Positions 1-7,789 of a DNA stretch of 64,000 nt are shown in pieces. How positions within the stretch are numbered: position 1 is the first letter of the stretch; each line of letters begins with the position of its first letter. The stretch is from assembly GCA_036702975.1 (NCBI GenBank), contig DATNPX010000020.1:238469-302468 (forward strand), read 5' to 3'. Made by a program: the position numbers and the translations under genes. The notes below the pieces were generated by a model, which was not told where the DNA came from, ran no database searches, and saw only the letters and a list, made by a program, of their open reading frames with translations. The stretch comes from DATNPX01 sp036702975 (GTDB taxonomy: Bacteria; Cyanobacteriota; Vampirovibrionia; Obscuribacterales; Obscuribacteraceae).

Positions 1-329
1 CCGCTGAGAAAAGCGGAGAGGTTTGACTTGTAACCGACATACTCGACCAGATCTGCCTGAGCTAGTCCATTGGATTCCATAAGAAAAGCCAGGGCTTCTC
101 GGGGTGTCATCTCTTCTGCTAGTCGAGGCAGTTTCTTTTCGTACTGAGTAATCAGGTCACCGAGGACTGTTAAGTAGTCGGCTTCGCCGTTGCTCAAGCT
201 GCTTCGACGGTACGCAAGCCGCTTCATAACTTTTATGGCTTCGTCGAATTCTGACTTGTCGCGTAGCGGAACCAGAGGAAACTCCCTGACTAGTTCCATA
301 TACGCTTTGTCGACTCTTGCTGTATTCAT
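1..329 (-). CDS. higA: HigA-type antitoxin, XRE/HTH family (C-terminus beyond window)
   Basis: Reading the minus strand from ATG at 329 gives an open frame to the window edge, beginning MNTARVDKAYMELVREF. It contains EEMTPREALAFLMESNGL and then LAQADLVEYVGYKSNLSAFL. That second stretch is the classic HigA pattern: the first helices of a Cro/C1-type HTH, where the antitoxin binds operator DNA and neutralises the toxin. About 109 residues are visible; the end of the HTH and the C-terminus lie outside the window. Its ATG overlaps the stop of the upstream toxin gene as ATGA, so the two are translationally coupled. Gene order is toxin first, as usual for higBA. Role and family are fairly secure; the truncation is only a window effect. 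Confidence 0.85.
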   Translation of the reverse strand, partial: MNTARVDKAYMELVREFPLVPLRDKSEFDEAIKVMKRLAYRRSSLSNGEADYLTVLGDLITQYEKKLPRLAEEMTPREALAFLMESNGLAQADLVEYVGYKSNLSAFLS

Positions 330-607
330 GCCTTCCACCGATCATATTCTGCATGTGTCATCACTTCTAAGACGTAAACGCGCTGTAGGGAATAGTCAAT
401 CGAACTGATGAGTCTGTAATTATTTCCACCTATGTCGAAGACGACTTGCTCCTTAACGTAATCTGCGCTTCTGAAAGTCTCGCGCACTTCGGCGAAAGAC
501 TTCCATGCGGCTGCCTTCGTTACGTCGATCCAGTTCGCTAGCGGTCTTCGCGCATTGGAATGTTTTTTCGCAAACGAGTGCAACTCGCTTTCGTTGATGA
601 TTTCCAC
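326..607 (-). CDS. higB: HigB-type toxin, mRNA interferase (HigB_toxin family)
   Basis: A 93-residue protein of the right length for the HigB_toxin family. The central FDIGGNNYRLISSIDY and C-terminal VYVLEVMTHAEYDRW are the two conserved blocks of this RelE-like fold, which cleaves mRNA on the ribosome in known members. The start is GTG at 607, supported by an AAGGTGA Shine-Dalgarno (SD) sequence just upstream. The stop overlaps the antitoxin ATG by four bases. Two identical-pattern palindromes lie 15 and 68 bases upstream and are probable autoregulatory operators. No key region appears missing, so the toxin is probably intact. Confidence 0.9.
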   Translation of the reverse strand: MEIINESELHSFAKKHSNARRPLANWIDVTKAAAWKSFAEVRETFRSADYVKEQVVFDIGGNNYRLISSIDYSLQRVYVLEVMTHAEYDRWKA

Positions 608-621
608 TCAATCACCTTCAA

Positions 622-691
622 GTTATCAGTTTGATAACCGCTGGTCAACCCCGGCGCCGGGGTTGTTTAGTTAAGTTATCATTTTGATAAC
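622..691. promoter_or_regulatory. Twin higBA operators flanking an 18-bp perfect palindrome
   Basis: Two inverted repeats with identical arms, GTTATCA-NNN-TGATAAC, lie at 622-638 (spacer GTT) and 675-691 (spacer TTT). Their centres are 53 bp apart, about five helical turns, so bound proteins would sit on the same DNA face. Between them, at 647-664, is a perfect 18-bp palindrome AACCCCGGCGCCGGGGTT whose centre is within about 1 bp of the midpoint of the two operators. The location just upstream of the toxin start suggests HigA or HigBA autorepression with two-site cooperativity. The function of the GC palindrome is unknown. The pattern is seen directly; the regulatory role is inferred. Confidence 0.75.
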
Positions 692-1149
692 ATGGTGTCA
701 ACTGGCGGTGTCCAGGCTACCCCATAATTCCCTCAAAAACTGTGGCCCATTTTGTGGCCCTTCATGTGTCCATTCAGGACCATTGGCGCCGCTTCGCGCA
801 AGCGACAAAAATCCCGAGACCCGCACCATCAAACAAAATCAATTGACGAGTCTTGATGAGAATGGCTGTCCAGGCGATTTTCGCCGCCTCCACCATTTTA
901 TTTTCAAACAGGGCTCAATGCCGCATTTGATTGACGTTAAGTAGCTTCACCTTTGGGTCATTGCTCATTAAGACGAATGTTTTTGCACTTCGTCAAGTTC
1001 TCGCGCCAAACTGAATTTTGGTGACCATCGCCGCTAATGGCAGCTTGTCAATTTTTGCTGCGTGATGGTTCCTCCTGAACTTTGGCTCAGCTCCTATTTA
1101 GTTCAGAAAACCTTTTGAGTACAATCCAACTCGCTCATAAGGGTAGCTC
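692..1149. other. Gene-free accessory stretch with a tmRNA/tRNA-3'-end-like motif
   Basis: No convincing gene is present. At 873-895 (+) a small stem GGCGA-TTT-TCGCC is followed by GCCTCCACCA, which looks like the acceptor end plus CCA of a tmRNA or tRNA, although no full RNA can be folded here. Such 3' ends are common attachment sites of integrative elements. A 41-codon minus-strand frame ending near 699 (containing EWTHEGPQNGPQF) has no recognised family. An imperfect inverted repeat (ACCATC...GATGGT) spans about 1022-1073. The stretch lies between a toxin-antitoxin operon and an IS3 remnant, so it may be a junction of a decayed mobile element. Confidence 0.35.
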
Positions 1150-1310
1150 TGACCTGCTCCCTTTTTGTTGTACCAACCAGAATTAGACTGCTAACTTAAT
1201 TGCACTGTAGCTGGCATGTTTTTCCGCTGGTGTCAGAACTCCTAAACTTGAGTGTGGGCGCATCTTGTTGAAGTCCTGGCGAAATTCTTCGATTACTGTC
1301 TCCATTTTCT
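1150..1310 (-). mobile_element. IS3-family remnant: transposase C-terminus and terminal repeat
   Basis: On the minus strand, codons ending at TAA 1183-1185 read ETVIEEFRQDFNKMRPHSSL, then GVLTPAEKHASY. The motif RPHSSLG-LTPAE near the end of the protein is diagnostic of the rve integrase domain of IS3-family OrfB transposases. Beyond the stop, the plus strand starts TGACCTGCTCCC at 1150, resembling an IS3-type terminal inverted repeat. Only about 40 codons are recognisable. The catalytic DDE core and OrfA are absent, so this is an inactive fragment. The upstream limit near 1310 is approximate because similarity fades there. Confidence 0.75.
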
Positions 1311-1443
1311 GCAAGCCCATCTGCACATCCGCTGCAATTCCACTGCAACAATCTCTCGCTTTAATGCTGTGGACACGACAATATTATGCGGAACTGAGCC
1401 AAGTACTGACTTGGTTCAATGATCAACTTATCGAGGTGATACC

Positions 1444-2796
1444 ATGCGACCAGACAAATTCGAATCGGGATGCGATGATACCAGTCACAGGTCCGTGACT
1501 GTGGCCGATAGAGCACAAGCTGAATGGAAAATGCTTCAGGAGGCGATTGAGCCAGCCGGGCAGTCCATCAGTCGCTGTGTGCGTCACGCTTGCGAGAAAC
1601 GAGAAGAGACTGCGAAGCAAGCTTTCGGAATAGCTGCTACAGGTGCGGCTTTGCTTCTAATGCAAAGAATGCCCGGGGTCACTGGAAAAGTGCTGCCGTT
1701 TATGCAGAAAAACGGCTTCAAGCTCTTAGCTATTCCTTATGGTTGGCAAGTTTGTGATGTTTTGCAGCCGTCAGTTGATACTTGGAGTCATCCCAAAGAT
1801 GCTTCAAAGAACGCTTTCTGCATGGGTGATAAAGCCGGCCGGCTTATTTATGAAACAGGATTCGCTGCAATCGCTGGCGGTGCGGGCATGGCGACTGTCG
1901 GCAAGGGCAATCTCGAGCGTGTGGCAAGTTACCTCAGCCTTCGCAGAGATCCGTCAATAGTAGCAGCCACTGCAGACTCACAAGCAGTGCCAATTATCGA
2001 GAATAGAGGCATTGATGAATTTATAGCTAAAAAGGATTGGTCGCTCGCCGATCTGCCTAAACAAGTTCAGTTGAGTGGTCGTGTATTTCTGCCGCATACA
2101 ACTGATTCCGACTCGGCAGCCGAGGGCGATATTCGTCTTAGATTTTCTCTGTCTGGTAAAAGGCTCTACACAGATATTTTGGCATCTCCAGGCCAGTGGA
2201 TACCAGCTGACTTCTTTGAAAATCAGATAGCCAGCTTGTATTTCGCAGACAGCCGCCAAGGGTTGCTAAAAATTTCCGATAAATTGTCAGCTTGGCTCCA
2301 ATCGTATAGAGGAAAAACGGTTACTCCGGAGATTTGTGAGCGTGGACCTCGCGTGCAGTATAAACTTCTAGAGTCTCAGCGACTGGATCGAAAACAATTG
2401 AACGAAGCCGCGGTTGAGCAACTGATCGCAAAGCTGCCTGACCAATTGGATTTTAGCGGACGCTGCTACTTCGGAGCAGAGCGCCCAAGAGTCGATCCGG
2501 AGCCTGGCTCTGTTTGGTGGAAACGTCCAGCTGGAACAAAAGGGCAAAAATTAGAGGGAGATTGGGAACCGCATGTTGCCGTTTGTGGACAATGGTTTCC
2601 GTGCAAGGTCGGCGACAATACTATAAAAGCTGAGCTGCGCCATTTCGAGTCCGAAAGACAGTCGTTTGATAACGCCGTGTGTATCCGCGATGCTATGCAC
2701 AGGGGGAACTTCTCGTTCAATCGTCTTGTTAACGACATGACCAATAAAAGAACCATGCACTACATTTTAAAATCTAAAAAGAGTGATGGGTTCTAA
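1444..2796 (+). CDS. Unknown protein with hydrophobic N-terminal third
   Basis: I do not recognise this 450-residue protein. The start at ATG 1444 is supported by GAGGTGA four bases upstream. Residues about 55-160 contain hydrophobic or glycine-rich stretches (ATGAALLLMQRMPGV, FAAIAGGAGMATVG) that could be a membrane-associated hairpin. The rest is soluble, with many Trp, Cys and Arg residues in the C-terminal half (for example SVWWKRPAG and WEPHVAVCGQW). No signal peptide is evident. It follows an IS3 remnant and a toxin-antitoxin operon and precedes a patatin gene 233 bp downstream in the same direction. It may belong to the accessory region. The coding frame is convincing; the function is unknown. 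Confidence 0.7.
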   Translation: MRPDKFESGCDDTSHRSVTVADRAQAEWKMLQEAIEPAGQSISRCVRHACEKREETAKQAFGIAATGAALLLMQRMPGVTGKVLPFMQKNGFKLLAIPYGWQVCDVLQPSVDTWSHPKDASKNAFCMGDKAGRLIYETGFAAIAGGAGMATVGKGNLERVASYLSLRRDPSIVAATADSQAVPIIENRGIDEFIAKKDWSLADLPKQVQLSGRVFLPHTTDSDSAAEGDIRLRFSLSGKRLYTDILASPGQWIPADFFENQIASLYFADSRQGLLKISDKLSAWLQSYRGKTVTPEICERGPRVQYKLLESQRLDRKQLNEAAVEQLIAKLPDQLDFSGRCYFGAERPRVDPEPGSVWWKRPAGTKGQKLEGDWEPHVAVCGQWFPCKVGDNTIKAELRHFESERQSFDNAVCIRDAMHRGNFSFNRLVNDMTNKRTMHYILKSKKSDGF

Positions 2797-3029
2797 CGCG
2801 CCCAAACTAGTGCGATTGAGCGGTCATTATTCCCTCCCAGTTTAATTGCAGGAAAATCAATGCGAGGGCGCTTCTTCAATGCGTACTACGCCAGCGGATA
2901 CATTAAAAACAACGTTAGCGAACTCTGTTCGACAATGACACTTTTGAGAACACAGTTACTTCGTATCTTTACGATTGCCGAGCTTCCATTTTTCCAGCAC
3001 ACTTCAGTCACCCCTCTCGTATTCAATAG

Positions 3030-5756
3030 ATGGCAACAGCGGACCTCGTCACTCGTTCGACCGATGCACAACGGCCAGAATCGACTGCTTCCACTGAACT
3101 GGAGCATCGAACGAACCTGCTCAACATTGTGGGAGGACTCGAAAAGAATGCCATCGCTCCCGCGGTGAATAGTTTTGCTGTTGAACCTGTAAATGCTGGT
3201 GTTAACGTCCTCAATGGATTGAGTGACGTAGGTACATGGATGGTAAACAAGGCAGCGCAGAAAGACTATAAAGCACCTCAGCTGGGCAAAATTTCCGAGC
3301 TTGAAACCGCCAGGGCGCCTGAAGGAAGCGTTGCTTCTTACTCACAGCAGATTTTTGGCACGGCGGGTTCATTCCTCGTATATGCCGTGGCCGGGAAATT
3401 TACCGGACGGGCGTTGCGGGGACTCGGTGAGGTTGCACCACTTGGGCTTGAATTGCAGGGACTGAGGGTCGGAAGCGCTGTGCGCTCGGTTGCTCAAGAT
3501 ACCAGAGTCGCATCTGTGTTGGGCGCTTCGACTTATGCTGCTCTTAAAGATCCGAAGGAAGGAGAGAGCCGTGGCTCAAACTTTGTCAGCACTATGGTCG
3601 GATTCACTGCATTCGAGGCGGGCGGTAGTTTTGTCAATTCCGGACAGAGTACATTGTCTCGTATTGGTAAGCGTTACCTGGTTGGTAGCGTTGGTGGTGC
3701 CCTCCAGATTAATGCGAGCACATTGATACAACAACACCGATTAGCGAGCAGCGATGCCATCGCCAGTAGTGCAGCATCCGGCGGTGTATTGAACGCACTG
3801 CTTCCAGCCGGAAAGAAAGCAGTCGATATGGTGGCCGAAGGACCAATGTTCAATGGACTTCCCAAGGTTACTGAGGCTACTGCAAGACTTCACGGTGATG
3901 CCTTGAGGTCCAAACTTCCTGGAGAGGCTCCCGTTCCTGGATCGTGGGCTGATCCTGCTGCAATTAAAGCTGTGAATCTAGCCGGATTGTCTGACCTCGG
4001 TACTTCAATACAGTTGGGTGACTCCGGCGCGACGAGGATAGACCAAAAAACAAACGTTGTGTATGCAGGCAAAGATGCCAGCCCGCTTAGCATTATTCAA
4101 GAGCTCTCTCATCGCCAGGCGTATCGAGATCCTGCTTTTGAGAACGCCTTTAAATCTATGGCTCAAGATATAAGATCAACCGATCCAGCTGATCCAAGTA
4201 ACGCTGCGGTTACAGAAAGATATGTACAGACAAGAGCGCAACAGGAGGTCGCAGCTCGTTCTGCTGAAAATGCAGCAGCCCAGAAGCTCGGACTTTCCTC
4301 GCTCGTTTCTGTAGATGCTAGTGCGATCAGGCATGAGCAAGGCTACCAGAGCGTATTTGAACGCGAGGCAGACGATTTCATTCGAACACGTGGTCAGACC
4401 CGCCCCCGAGTTGACTATGAAGTATCGCCCTCGATATCTCCTGATGCCAAGCCAGGCGATCGGGTAGTGAGCAGACGCGACACGCGAACAGAAAAGGATA
4501 AAGCTGAAGAACGCGGACCTCTACCAAGCTTTCACCTTGACACCTATTCACTGGAAGACCTAACGAATGTCGAAGGGCGCACGCCGCTTTCGCCTGAACA
4601 ATGGAAACAGGCGCTTCAGTCTGGCGACTTTGCCGTGATGCTTTCTGGAGGTGGGCAGCAAGGTTACCATCACCTCGGCTTCCTTGCTGCAATTGATGAA
4701 ATGGAACTGCACCCCAAACAAGTGACTGGTGTCTCCGCTGGCTCAACTTTCCACGCTCTCGATTTGGCTAAGGACACTTCTATCAAGTTTGATTCGACAA
4801 GCTCTGCGGACCGTGACATGGTCGAATCGCTAATCAAAGGGCTGAAGCCCAGTGGTTCTGATGCGTTCGACAGCAAGGACGCTAGTGCCCCGGATAGAGC
4901 TGCACTTCGAGCTAGGTTGCAGGCACTTGCTGAAAGCAAAGATCCTGCGACGCTGCTGGAACAAGATCCAGCGTTGTTCGGCTTTTTGTCTGCTGCTAAG
5001 CGAGTGGTTGCAACCAAGCATACTTTAGATGAGACTTTTGACACTCGTGAGCATGTGAAACCAGAGATCGATCTGACTGATTTGGCTTGGCAATCAGTTC
5101 GACCCTATAACTCGATGATGACTGGCAAAGATCTTGGTGACGGTGCTTTGCATGGATTGCGTCGCGTCGACTTGACTCAGATGTGGTGGGACAATCCACT
5201 GAATCTCTGGCGCTGGGCTCTCGGAGCTCAGGTACCGAGCGGCATCCCTCACATAGTCACCTGGGATGGTTCGCAGTTAGATATGCATCCTTCATTTAGC
5301 GCACTCGACAAGCGGCTCGCTTTACAAGACCGCGTCACTCCGGCTAGCAGTTTCCTCGCTTACGACGTGAAGAACAATAGAGTCGTCAACTTCCAGGGCA
5401 ACATTAAGATCTCGACAGCCCTGACGGCAAGCACTGCGGTCAATGTTAATGGAAACGGCGTCAAGCCGGTCGAAGCGATCGTAAATGGCAAACAATCTAC
5501 GTTGGTGGATCTGGGTGTCGTAGAAGAAGGACTATATAACAGTCCAACTGGTCATTTGCCGAATGAGCTGCCTGCACTTGTTTCGCAACTACCAAGACCG
5601 GCATCTCCGCGTCGAGCCAACGATCTTGTCGTTGATTTTGCTACTGGTCAACGTCCGCCTTTTCCGTTAGTCGACGATGATGATGTTTTGAGGATGTTTG
5701 CTAATGGTTATGTTGAGACACGACGACGCTTGTTGCCGATCGTTAGACCGCAATAA
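3030..5756 (+). CDS. Large patatin-like phospholipase
   Basis: A 908-residue protein whose C-terminal part is a patatin-type lipid acyl hydrolase. The oxyanion loop is SGGGQQG (residues 539-545). The nucleophile elbow is GVSAG with Ser569. The catalytic Asp probably lies in LVDLG (Asp827), replacing the usual DGG/DGA with DLG. The N-terminal 500 residues are unlike secreted patatins. They have hydrophobic or glycine-rich stretches around residues 110-250 that could associate with membrane, then a hydrophilic linker. A stretch IIQELSHRQAY resembles a decayed zinc-protease helix. No SD sequence stands out before ATG 3030, so the start is uncertain. A strong hairpin overlaps the stop. It may act on phospholipids of host, prey or self. 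Confidence 0.8.
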   Translation: MATADLVTRSTDAQRPESTASTELEHRTNLLNIVGGLEKNAIAPAVNSFAVEPVNAGVNVLNGLSDVGTWMVNKAAQKDYKAPQLGKISELETARAPEGSVASYSQQIFGTAGSFLVYAVAGKFTGRALRGLGEVAPLGLELQGLRVGSAVRSVAQDTRVASVLGASTYAALKDPKEGESRGSNFVSTMVGFTAFEAGGSFVNSGQSTLSRIGKRYLVGSVGGALQINASTLIQQHRLASSDAIASSAASGGVLNALLPAGKKAVDMVAEGPMFNGLPKVTEATARLHGDALRSKLPGEAPVPGSWADPAAIKAVNLAGLSDLGTSIQLGDSGATRIDQKTNVVYAGKDASPLSIIQELSHRQAYRDPAFENAFKSMAQDIRSTDPADPSNAAVTERYVQTRAQQEVAARSAENAAAQKLGLSSLVSVDASAIRHEQGYQSVFEREADDFIRTRGQTRPRVDYEVSPSISPDAKPGDRVVSRRDTRTEKDKAEERGPLPSFHLDTYSLEDLTNVEGRTPLSPEQWKQALQSGDFAVMLSGGGQQGYHHLGFLAAIDEMELHPKQVTGVSAGSTFHALDLAKDTSIKFDSTSSADRDMVESLIKGLKPSGSDAFDSKDASAPDRAALRARLQALAESKDPATLLEQDPALFGFLSAAKRVVATKHTLDETFDTREHVKPEIDLTDLAWQSVRPYNSMMTGKDLGDGALHGLRRVDLTQMWWDNPLNLWRWALGAQVPSGIPHIVTWDGSQLDMHPSFSALDKRLALQDRVTPASSFLAYDVKNNRVVNFQGNIKISTALTASTAVNVNGNGVKPVEAIVNGKQSTLVDLGVVEEGLYNSPTGHLPNELPALVSQLPRPASPRRANDLVVDFATGQRPPFPLVDDDDVLRMFANGYVETRRRLLPIVRPQ

Positions 5757-5785
5757 GGGCGGCACTCGAAGCGCCGCCCTTATTG
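5751..5785 (+). terminator. Hairpin terminator overlapping the patatin stop codon
   Basis: Thirteen-base perfect arms CAATAAGGGCGGC and GCCGCCCTTATTG are separated by a 9-base loop. The 5' arm includes the gene's last codon and its TAA stop. No long U-tract follows, so termination may be factor-assisted, or the hairpin may protect the 3' end. Confidence 0.6.
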
Positions 5786-5888
5786 TGGGAAGAGTTTCCT
5801 ATAACTACTCTCCTAAGAGGAGAGTGTGTTGCGACGCTTATTGGCTTTGCGAATAGAATTGCGCATGCAAACAATTCAAATTCTAGTA

Positions 5889-6101
5889 TCAATCTAAACC
5901 GATAAGTTCACCGACTTGTTTACAAATGGCGTTCACAGTCTCATGCGGAAGTTTTCCAATCTTTTGGACGAACCATTGTTTGGGATAACAGCAAACAAGG
6001 ATGCACGGTGCGACGCAATCAGTGCGAAGTCCGGCAAGTTTTCCGGCAGGCCCCAATGAAGACTTGATTCGGTAGCTTGTGATTTTTGCATCTACATCCG
6101 C
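5889..6101 (-). pseudogene. MazF/PemK-like C-terminal remnant, in frame after the WYL-gene stop
   Basis: Directly after the TAG stop of the WYL regulator, the same minus-strand frame stays open for 70 codons to TGA at 5889-5891. The product contains LAGLRTDCVAPCILV and FVQKIGKLPHETVNAI, then ends ELIGLD. This matches the C-terminal pattern of MazF/PemK toxins: (G)L..DCV.....(K)...(K)IG.L followed by a terminal helix. No ATG or GTG start precedes the conserved part and the N-terminal half of a MazF toxin is missing. It is most simply a decayed toxin fragment. Expression by stop readthrough or from the single TTG in the frame cannot be excluded. Family assignment is by eye. Confidence 0.45.
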
Positions 6102-6785
6102 CTAATCTTGCTTCTGCATCGCTGCTCGCCATTCCTTCGCAAGTTCGCGTCGATTGCGAGGATAGCGATCGGCGAGAAACTCAACTTCTTCGATTCTATC
6201 GATTCTGAATAAACGATGGTCTTCCCTCAGTTCGCACCAACCAGCGATGAACCGACGCGAGTCAACAAATCCAAGGATGACTGGCCAAATGACACGCTTG
6301 GTTTGAATCCCGGCCTGATCCCGATAAACGATGCGGATCTTCTTCTGGTCTCGAATGGCGAGTCGCACAGCTTTTAGATCAAATGGTGTCAACTCTTCTC
6401 GTTTGCGACCAACATAAATCGCATCGTCATCAAGCTTTTGTCGCATTTCTTGGGGCAGAACCGCTGAGATTTTCGCCATAGCATTTTGTGCGGCTAATGC
6501 CAGTGCATCGTCGGTTTGCCTGCTGACCCACTGAGCTCCGACCACAAGCGCCTGAAGCTCTTCGTCGGTGAACGACATTGGCGGAAGTAGAAACCCTGGT
6601 CTGAGAACGTATCCCATTCCTGGCTCGCCTTCTATGTCTGCACCAATTGCTTGCAGTGCGGCGACGTCTCGGTAGATAGTTCGCAGCGAAACACCGGTCT
6701 CGCGCGCCAATTCAGCGCCGGAAACTGGTTCACGCTGGCGGCGCAATACTTGCATTATGTCGAACAGGCGATAAGTTCGGGACAT
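6102..6785 (-). CDS. YafY/DeoR-like transcriptional regulator with WYL domain
   Basis: A 227-residue regulator. Residues 1-60 form an HTH_11 winged helix (RLFDIMQVLRRQREPVSGAE, then VSLRTIYRDVAAL as recognition helix). Residues about 135-210 form a WYL domain (IRIVYRDQAG, WPVILGFVDSRRFIAGWCEL, FRIDRI). WYL domains sense small molecules or nucleic acids and control the attached HTH. Length is normal for the YafY subfamily. It probably regulates nearby genes; the NTF2-like gene lies upstream on the same strand, separated by 109 bp. Its TAG stop is followed in frame by a MazF-like stretch, which is unusual. Confidence 0.85.
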   Translation of the reverse strand: MSRTYRLFDIMQVLRRQREPVSGAELARETGVSLRTIYRDVAALQAIGADIEGEPGMGYVLRPGFLLPPMSFTDEELQALVVGAQWVSRQTDDALALAAQNAMAKISAVLPQEMRQKLDDDAIYVGRKREELTPFDLKAVRLAIRDQKKIRIVYRDQAGIQTKRVIWPVILGFVDSRRFIAGWCELREDHRLFRIDRIEEVEFLADRYPRNRRELAKEWRAAMQKQD

Positions 6786-6894
6786 TTCCTATCTACAAAC
6801 GCAGGTTCCTTCCTGATCTTACGACAGCGGAGACCGAGAAGAAAGTCGCAACCGACGGATAGCGAATTCGTTCACTATCCGTCTCTAGAGTCGC

Positions 6895-7251
6895 TCATGC
6901 AGGCAGCTGTTCCATGAATGGTGTTCTATCGTAGATAACTCTATCGCTGACTATCTTTCCATTCTTGACGATTAGATGATCTGCGACATATGCATTTTTG
7001 ACTGTAGTCGTATCGGCGCGATAAACGAGAAGAGCTTCTCTGTCATCGCCGAAAATCGACTCTAAAGTCAATTTATCGATCATTGGTGCGAAGCAGGAAT
7101 GTAATTCTCGGTAAGCGACCGCGCCTTCTACGTGTCCGTTTGGAGATTCGCAGTCTATTTCTCGCGCTATGAGATCCATGACGCCATCTATATCTTTGTT
7201 AGCCATTGCCTCGAAAAAAGCACGTGCAATTTTTACTGCTTCGTTGCTCAT
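6895..7251 (-). CDS. NTF2-like / SnoaL-like protein
   Basis: A 118-residue protein with the cone-shaped NTF2-like pattern. The N-terminus VKIARAFFEAMANKDIDGVM is the usual first two helices, and ALLVYRADTTTVKNAYVADH and IVKNGKIVSDRVIYDRTPF are the C-terminal strands. Members are small ketosteroid-isomerase-like enzymes or ligand-binding proteins, and the exact substrate cannot be read from sequence. No signal peptide is seen, so it is cytoplasmic. It is commonly found beside small transcriptional regulators, as here (WYL and TetR genes on either side). A 12-bp perfect inverted repeat lies 47 bp upstream and could be an operator. Confidence 0.8.
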   Translation of the reverse strand: MSNEAVKIARAFFEAMANKDIDGVMDLIAREIDCESPNGHVEGAVAYRELHSCFAPMIDKLTLESIFGDDREALLVYRADTTTVKNAYVADHLIVKNGKIVSDRVIYDRTPFMEQLPA

Positions 7252-7297
7252 AAGTACCTCCAGGGGGTCTGTGTTGCTGACTAACCCAAGATAGCAT

Positions 7298-7326
7298 TGA
7301 CTGCTGACAGATTTTGTCAGCAGTCA
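7298..7326. repeat. Perfect 12-bp inverted repeat upstream of the NTF2-like gene
   Basis: TGACTGCTGACA and TGTCAGCAGTCA are separated by GATTT. The repeat lies in the 156-bp gap between the stop of the 121-residue protein gene (7408) and the start of the NTF2-like gene (7251). There is no U-tract on either strand, which favours an operator or RNA stem over a canonical terminator. Confidence 0.6.
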
Positions 7327-7407
7327 GTATGAACGTCTTCATTACCCATGAGTTTTCGACCATGCAGTAGTTCATTGCCAGTTTAAGAAAATTGATTTAA
7401 GGGAGAG

Positions 7408-7773
7408 TTACGCCCAATCTTCCCGCCAGATAACAAACGCTTGATTTTCCACAGAAGCCATTGCTCGAAGTATCTGCTCTAGATCTAAATTTGGAAGCTT
7501 GAAAAGCATTTCCATCAACTTCACCTTGCTGGCCCATTCTTGCCCGATGATGGTGCTTCCGTGGTGCCCTTTCAGGACGTAGAAGAGGTCCTCAACGAAA
7601 GGACCTTGGTCCGTTGTGACAATGTAGACTTTTTCGAGGTCGTCAAAGCGTACGCTTTCTGCTTCGCCGCTTGAAAGCGTTCTTGTTATCGCCTCGTCGG
7701 TCATAGTCACCGTTTCAGATTTCCTGCCTCTAAAAAGCTTTGCAACATAATCGAATATATGTGAAAACAGCAT
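7408..7773 (-). CDS. Small unknown protein co-transcribed with tetR
   Basis: The ATG at 7773 is preferred, giving 121 residues, because GTGGGGA lies about eight bases upstream. A GTG at 7788, just after the tetR stop, is the alternative. The protein has a PH-like or YcxB-like flavour: after an N-terminal amphipathic helix come TMTDEAITRTLSSGEAESVR and FDDLEKVYIVTTDQGPF, suggesting a beta-sandwich, followed by helices. I cannot assign it to a named family with certainty. It starts within 20 bases of the tetR stop and is almost certainly the second gene of that operon. It is probably cytoplasmic. Confidence 0.65.
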   Translation of the reverse strand: MLFSHIFDYVAKLFRGRKSETVTMTDEAITRTLSSGEAESVRFDDLEKVYIVTTDQGPFVEDLFYVLKGHHGSTIIGQEWASKVKLMEMLFKLPNLDLEQILRAMASVENQAFVIWREDWA

Positions 7774-7789
7774 GACATTATTCCCCACT

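Noticed and set aside
684..944. 86-codon plus-strand frame beginning MITWCQLAVSRL
   Set aside because: No SD, no family resemblance, overlaps the operator region and att-like sequence; composition is not protein-like.
1265..1498. 77-codon plus-strand frame across the IS3 fragment
   Set aside because: It is antisense to the IS3 transposase remnant and overlaps the SD and start of the gene at 1444.
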